Assembly (NCBI GenBank): GCA_021792885.1
Contig: JAJYTV010000062.1
Location: forward strand, 1-8,637
Origin: Bacillota bacterium
GTDB lineage: Bacteria; Bacillota; Sulfobacillia; JAJZYS01; JAJYTV01
DNA length: 8,637 bases
Reading direction: 5' to 3'
Shown here: positions 6,256 through 8,637 of the stretch, piece by piece
Position numbering within the stretch: position 1 is the stretch's first letter
How the letters are laid out: each line of letters begins with the position of its first letter
Made by a program: the position numbers and the translations under genes
Notes under the pieces: model-generated
Told to the model about the DNA's origin: nothing
The model's input: only the letters and a program-made list of their open reading frames with translations
Database searches by the model: none

Positions 6256-7671
6256 TCAGGCGGCGGATCGCTGGCGACGAGGGCGGATGACGAGGTACAC
6301 GGCGAGGAAGATCACGGTCACCGCGACGCCAAGTCCCAAGGAGAGCATCTGACGCGGCGCGAGGGGCGCCGTCGCGATGATCGCCACGAGCAGTACGAGT
6401 TCGAGGATGCTTAGCCAGGGATACCAGGGTACCTTGAGGCGGAGGCGGTCCGGGTGCTCCTTCTGCAGGTGGCGCCGGTAGTAGATCTGGGTCAGGACGA
6501 TGATGAGCCAGACGAAGAGGGCCTGAAATCCCGTCGCCGTGACGAGGTAGAGGAAGGCCGTCTTCGGCAGGAAGTAGGTAAGCAGCGTGACCACGATCAA
6601 GAGGCTGCCCGTGGCGGCGTTCGCCGCACGCGGCGGGCCGTCTCCTTTCTGCCCCAGCCAGGCCGGGGCGTCCTCCGCCTTGGAAAGTCCCGCCATGACG
6701 CGGTCGGTGGAGAAGAGACCTGCGTTCATCGCGGACAGCACGGCGAGCAGGATCACGACATTGAAGATCTGGCCGGCGATCGGCCACGGCAGCCGATGCA
6801 GAACGGCCACGAAGGGACTCACCCCGGTGGTGGGGACCTTGTTCCAGGCGATCACTGCGGTGATGCCCAGCACGGATCCGATGTAGAGGAGGTAGACCAG
6901 GATCACGCTGTAGCGCACCGCCCGCCCGATCGTGCGCTCGGGCTGAAGAACGCTGGCCGCCGCGAGGCCCAGCACGCCGGTGCCGGACATCGAGAACATG
7001 ACGAGGATCATGGCGGCTGCGACGCCCCGCAGTCCGTGCGGGAAGAACCCGCCCGACGCGGTCCACGTCGCGGCCGCGTTGCCCACGTGCACGGGCCAGC
7101 CGGCGAACAGGACGAGCGCGAGCAGCACGATGAAGAGCGTCACCGCGCCGACCTTGATGAAGGACATCGCCGACTCGACCTCGCCGAACCCCTTCACGGT
7201 CAGGAAGTTGATCCCGACGATCACGAGCGAGAACGCCGTCGAGATCACCCAGGTGGGGAGGTTCGGCAGCCAGACGTGCGTGAAGATCCCTGCCGCCGTC
7301 GCCTCCGCGGCGAGGTTCAGCACGCTCGAGAACCAGAAGATCCAGCCGGCGACAAAGGTGAAGCCGGGCCCGAGCGCCCGCCGCGAGTAGACGAGGAACG
7401 AACCCTTCTCGGGGTCCGCGGCCGACATCTCGGCGAGCGCCGTCACCTCGATCGCCATGGCGGTCGCGCCGATCAGGTAGCCGAGGATCAGTCCCGGGCC
7501 GGCGAGCCGGACGGCCTGGCCGCTCGCGAGGAACAGGCCCGACCCGATGATGCCGCCGATCGTCATCATGGTCAGCTGCGGAGTGCGGAGGTCTTTGGTA
7601 TGCACGCTCTTCCCGGCGTAGCTCCGGGAGAGGCGGCTTTGCGTCGCGCGATCGCGAGAGAAAATGCCCAT
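6256..7671 (-). CDS. Amino-acid permease, APC superfamily (AAT family); candidate histidine transporter
   Basis: The product is 471 residues with about 12 membrane segments, as in AAT-family proton symporters such as LysP, RocE and HutM. TM1 carries TIGGIIGSGLFLASG (37-51), the substrate-binding unwound helix motif. GSFLVYSRRALGPGFTFVAGW (from 90) is the conserved TM3 region. LQPERTIGRAVR (242-253) corresponds to the NP-K-IP-A loop after TM6. Within TM6, FSMSGTGVLGLAAAS (226-240) lacks the Glu residues found in the family pattern G-E--G--AGE. I prefer ATG 7671 (MGIFSRDRATQ) because its N-terminus looks normal, though the nearby AAGGGG is only 1 nt away; ATG 7704, behind AGAAGG at 4 nt, is the alternative. 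The gene is divergent from hutU, and B. subtilis HutM is of this class, so a role in histidine uptake is plausible but unproven. The stop is 68 nt upstream of the smc start. Confidence 0.93.
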   Translation of the reverse strand: MGIFSRDRATQSRLSRSYAGKSVHTKDLRTPQLTMMTIGGIIGSGLFLASGQAVRLAGPGLILGYLIGATAMAIEVTALAEMSAADPEKGSFLVYSRRALGPGFTFVAGWIFWFSSVLNLAAEATAAGIFTHVWLPNLPTWVISTAFSLVIVGINFLTVKGFGEVESAMSFIKVGAVTLFIVLLALVLFAGWPVHVGNAAATWTASGGFFPHGLRGVAAAMILVMFSMSGTGVLGLAAASVLQPERTIGRAVRYSVILVYLLYIGSVLGITAVIAWNKVPTTGVSPFVAVLHRLPWPIAGQIFNVVILLAVLSAMNAGLFSTDRVMAGLSKAEDAPAWLGQKGDGPPRAANAATGSLLIVVTLLTYFLPKTAFLYLVTATGFQALFVWLIIVLTQIYYRRHLQKEHPDRLRLKVPWYPWLSILELVLLVAIIATAPLAPRQMLSLGLGVAVTVIFLAVYLVIRPRRQRSAA

Positions 7672-7719
7672 ACCCCTTGCTTGCCCCGGCGGACTCTCCC
7701 GCATGCGGCCTTCTGGCGC

Positions 7720-7749
7720 TTCGCAACGCCGCGACGCATCGCGTACACT
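7720..7749 (+). promoter_or_regulatory. Possible sigma-A type promoter for hutU
   Basis: TTCGCA (7720-7725) and TACACT (7744-7749) are each 4/6 matches to the -35 and -10 consensus, with an 18-nt spacer. Transcription would begin near 7756, giving a leader of about 70 nt containing the hairpins before hutU. The site lies in the 154-bp divergent gap with the permease. Weak matches of this kind also arise by chance. Confidence 0.3.
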
Positions 7750-7789
7750 GGACAAGTGGAAGGACCGGACCGGCTCGAGTAGCAAGCAG

Positions 7790-7820
7790 AGGGGGGTCAT
7801 CCCCGGCGCTGGCGCCGGGG
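7790..7820 (+). promoter_or_regulatory. Structured hutU leader: Shine-Dalgarno plus hairpin before the start codon
   Basis: AGGGGGG (7790-7796) is a purine-rich Shine-Dalgarno 29 nt before the hutU ATG, too far to work directly. Between them CCCCGGCGC (7801-7809) and GCGCCGGGG (7812-7820) form a perfect inverted repeat separated by TG. If folded, the remaining single-stranded bases are 4 before and 5 after the hairpin, bringing the Shine-Dalgarno to about 9 nt effective spacing. A competing pairing of GGGG (7793-7796) with CCCC (7801-7804) would hide the Shine-Dalgarno. Both foldings are read directly; regulation is inferred. Confidence 0.5.
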
Positions 7821-7825
7821 CCGCG

Positions 7826-8637
7826 ATGGGCGAAAGACGCGAGATCCAGGCACCGACAGGCAACCGCTTGACGGCCAAGGCATGGCCGCAGGAAGCGGCG
7901 ATGCGCATGCTGATGAACAACCTCGACCGCCGTGTGGGCGAGAACCCCGACGAGCTGATCGTGTACGGCGGGCGGGGCCGCGCGGCGCGCTCCTGGGAAG
8001 CGTACGAGGCGATCGTGCGCACGCTGCGGGAGCTCGAGAGCGACGAGACGCTGCTCGTGCAGTCGGGCAAGCCCGTCGCCGTGTTCCGCACGACGCGCGA
8101 GGCGCCGCGTGTCCTGATCGCCAACTCGAACCTCGTGCCGAAGTGGGCCACGCTCGACGAGTTCAACCGCCTCGAAGCCCTCGGACTCACCATGTTCGGA
8201 CAGATGACCGCGGGTTCGTGGATCTACATCGGTTCACAGGGCGTCATCCAGGGCACGTTCGAGACGCTCGGCGCGCTCGCCCGCCAGAGCTTCGGCGAGG
8301 ACACGCTGAAGGGGCGGCTCTTCGTCTCCGCCGGACTCGGCGGCATGGGCGGCGCACAGCCGCTCGCGGCGAAGATGCTCGAGGCGGTCGCGCTGCTCGC
8401 CGAGGTGGACCCGCAGCGCATCGAGCGGCGGCTGCAGTCGGGCTACCTCGACGAGGTCGCGCCGACGATCGCCGCCGGCGTGCAGGCGGCCCTCAGGGCT
8501 CGCGCCGCCGGCGAAGCGCGCTCGATCGCCGTGCAGTGCCACGCGACAGATCTCCTGCAACACCTCCTGGACGAGGGGATCACGCCCGACGTGCTCTCCG
8601 ACCAGACCTCCGCGCACGACCCGCTCGTCGGGTACGT
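7826..8637 (+). CDS. hutU: Urocanate hydratase, N-terminal part (runs off the window)
   Basis: Urocanase converts urocanate to 4-imidazolone-5-propanoate in the cytoplasm, the second step of histidine degradation, using tightly bound NAD+ as an electrophile. Only 270 residues of about 550 are present. They match the family closely: MLMNNLD (28-34), VYGG-G-AAR-WE (46-58), ETLLVQSGKPVAVF (74-87), RVLIANSNLVP (95-105), FGQMTAGSWIYIGSQG (124-139), the NAD-binding glycine loop GLGGMGGAQPL (170-180) with EVD (193-195), and SDQTSAHDPL (258-267). Two departures stand out. CHATD (238-242) lies where many urocanases have GNAAE near the NAD site, and Phe124 replaces the usual Tyr. The catalytic Cys region lies beyond the right edge. 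ATG 7826 is chosen because GERREIQAPTGN fits the usual N-terminus. Expression may depend on the hairpin leader just upstream. hutH, hutI and hutG are not in view and may lie to the right. Confidence 0.95.
   Translation, partial: MGERREIQAPTGNRLTAKAWPQEAAMRMLMNNLDRRVGENPDELIVYGGRGRAARSWEAYEAIVRTLRELESDETLLVQSGKPVAVFRTTREAPRVLIANSNLVPKWATLDEFNRLEALGLTMFGQMTAGSWIYIGSQGVIQGTFETLGALARQSFGEDTLKGRLFVSAGLGGMGGAQPLAAKMLEAVALLAEVDPQRIERRLQSGYLDEVAPTIAAGVQAALRARAAGEARSIAVQCHATDLLQHLLDEGITPDVLSDQTSAHDPLVGY

Noticed and set aside
2591..6352. Plus-strand open frame of 1253 codons antisense to smc and ftsY
   Set aside because: The translation is Arg/Leu/Ala/Pro-rich with no recognisable domain. GC-rich third positions in smc suppress stops on the opposite strand, so long shadow frames are expected; the minus strand encodes a clear SMC.
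6188..7726. Extension of the smc frame upstream through the permease gene
   Set aside because: It translates to Arg/Pro/His-rich sequence typical of a shadow and is fully overlapped by a convincing 12-segment permease in another frame.
6454..7782. Plus-strand frame of 442 codons opposite the permease
   Set aside because: Asp/Arg/His/Glu-rich low-complexity translation, the mirror image of a hydrophobic membrane protein gene.
7672..8193. N-terminal extension of the permease to an ATG at 8193
   Set aside because: It is antisense to the well-conserved N-terminus of HutU and adds a non-membrane segment absent from the permease family.
1..8637. CRISPR arrays, tRNA or rRNA genes, toxin-antitoxin pairs, defence genes
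   Set aside because: I saw no regularly spaced repeats, no cloverleaf-like segments and no recognisable proteins of these kinds on either strand.

Overview
The window is a stretch of a GC-rich bacterial chromosome. The smc-ftsY pair, a YggT-family (YlmG-like) gene, a PepC-type aminopeptidase fragment, and Hut genes next to a Gram-positive style AAT permease together suggest a GC-rich Bacillota lineage. Candidates are an Alicyclobacillaceae, Hydrogenibacillus or Sulfobacillus-like organism. This is an inference from gene content and codon composition, and the genus cannot be fixed from the sequence alone.

Layout, left to right. (1) Bases 2-340 hold a broken-gene chimera: the N-terminal part of aminopeptidase C (pepC) up to its catalytic-cysteine motif runs in frame into the C-terminal part of an IS1595-type transposase. 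(2) Bases 385-1359 (+) encode a lipoprotein with BNR/Asp-box repeats. From about 140 to about 1400 the DNA is visibly less GC-rich than the rest, which suggests an acquired island. (3) A short gap without a clear gene (1360-1559) separates this from a convergent minus-strand YggT-family membrane protein (1560-1877). (4) A strong GC-rich hairpin (1997-2027) lies just past the end of ftsY. (5) ftsY (2044-2949) and smc (2918-6187) are on the minus strand, overlap by 32 bp, and form a compact unit for chromosome segregation and membrane-protein targeting. smc has no ATG, GTG or TTG at its expected start; a CTG with a good Shine-Dalgarno sits exactly there. (6) An AAT-family amino-acid permease (6256-7671, minus) lies immediately upstream of smc, where rnc is usual in Bacillota. 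(7) Divergent from the permease, urocanate hydratase hutU (7826 to the right edge, plus) begins behind a leader with a strong hairpin between the Shine-Dalgarno and the start codon.

How the genes relate. hutU carries out the second step of histidine degradation. The divergent permease belongs to the same transporter class as Bacillus HutM, so it is a reasonable candidate for bringing in histidine or a related amino acid. smc and ftsY are housekeeping genes that probably share a transcript, possibly fed partly by the permease promoter. I see no CRISPR array, toxin-antitoxin pair, defence island, tRNA or rRNA. Nothing here looks like a wholly new multi-gene system. The points of interest are the CTG start and structured leader of smc, the hutU leader, the pepC/transposase fusion, and departures from family consensus in SMC, HutU and the permease.
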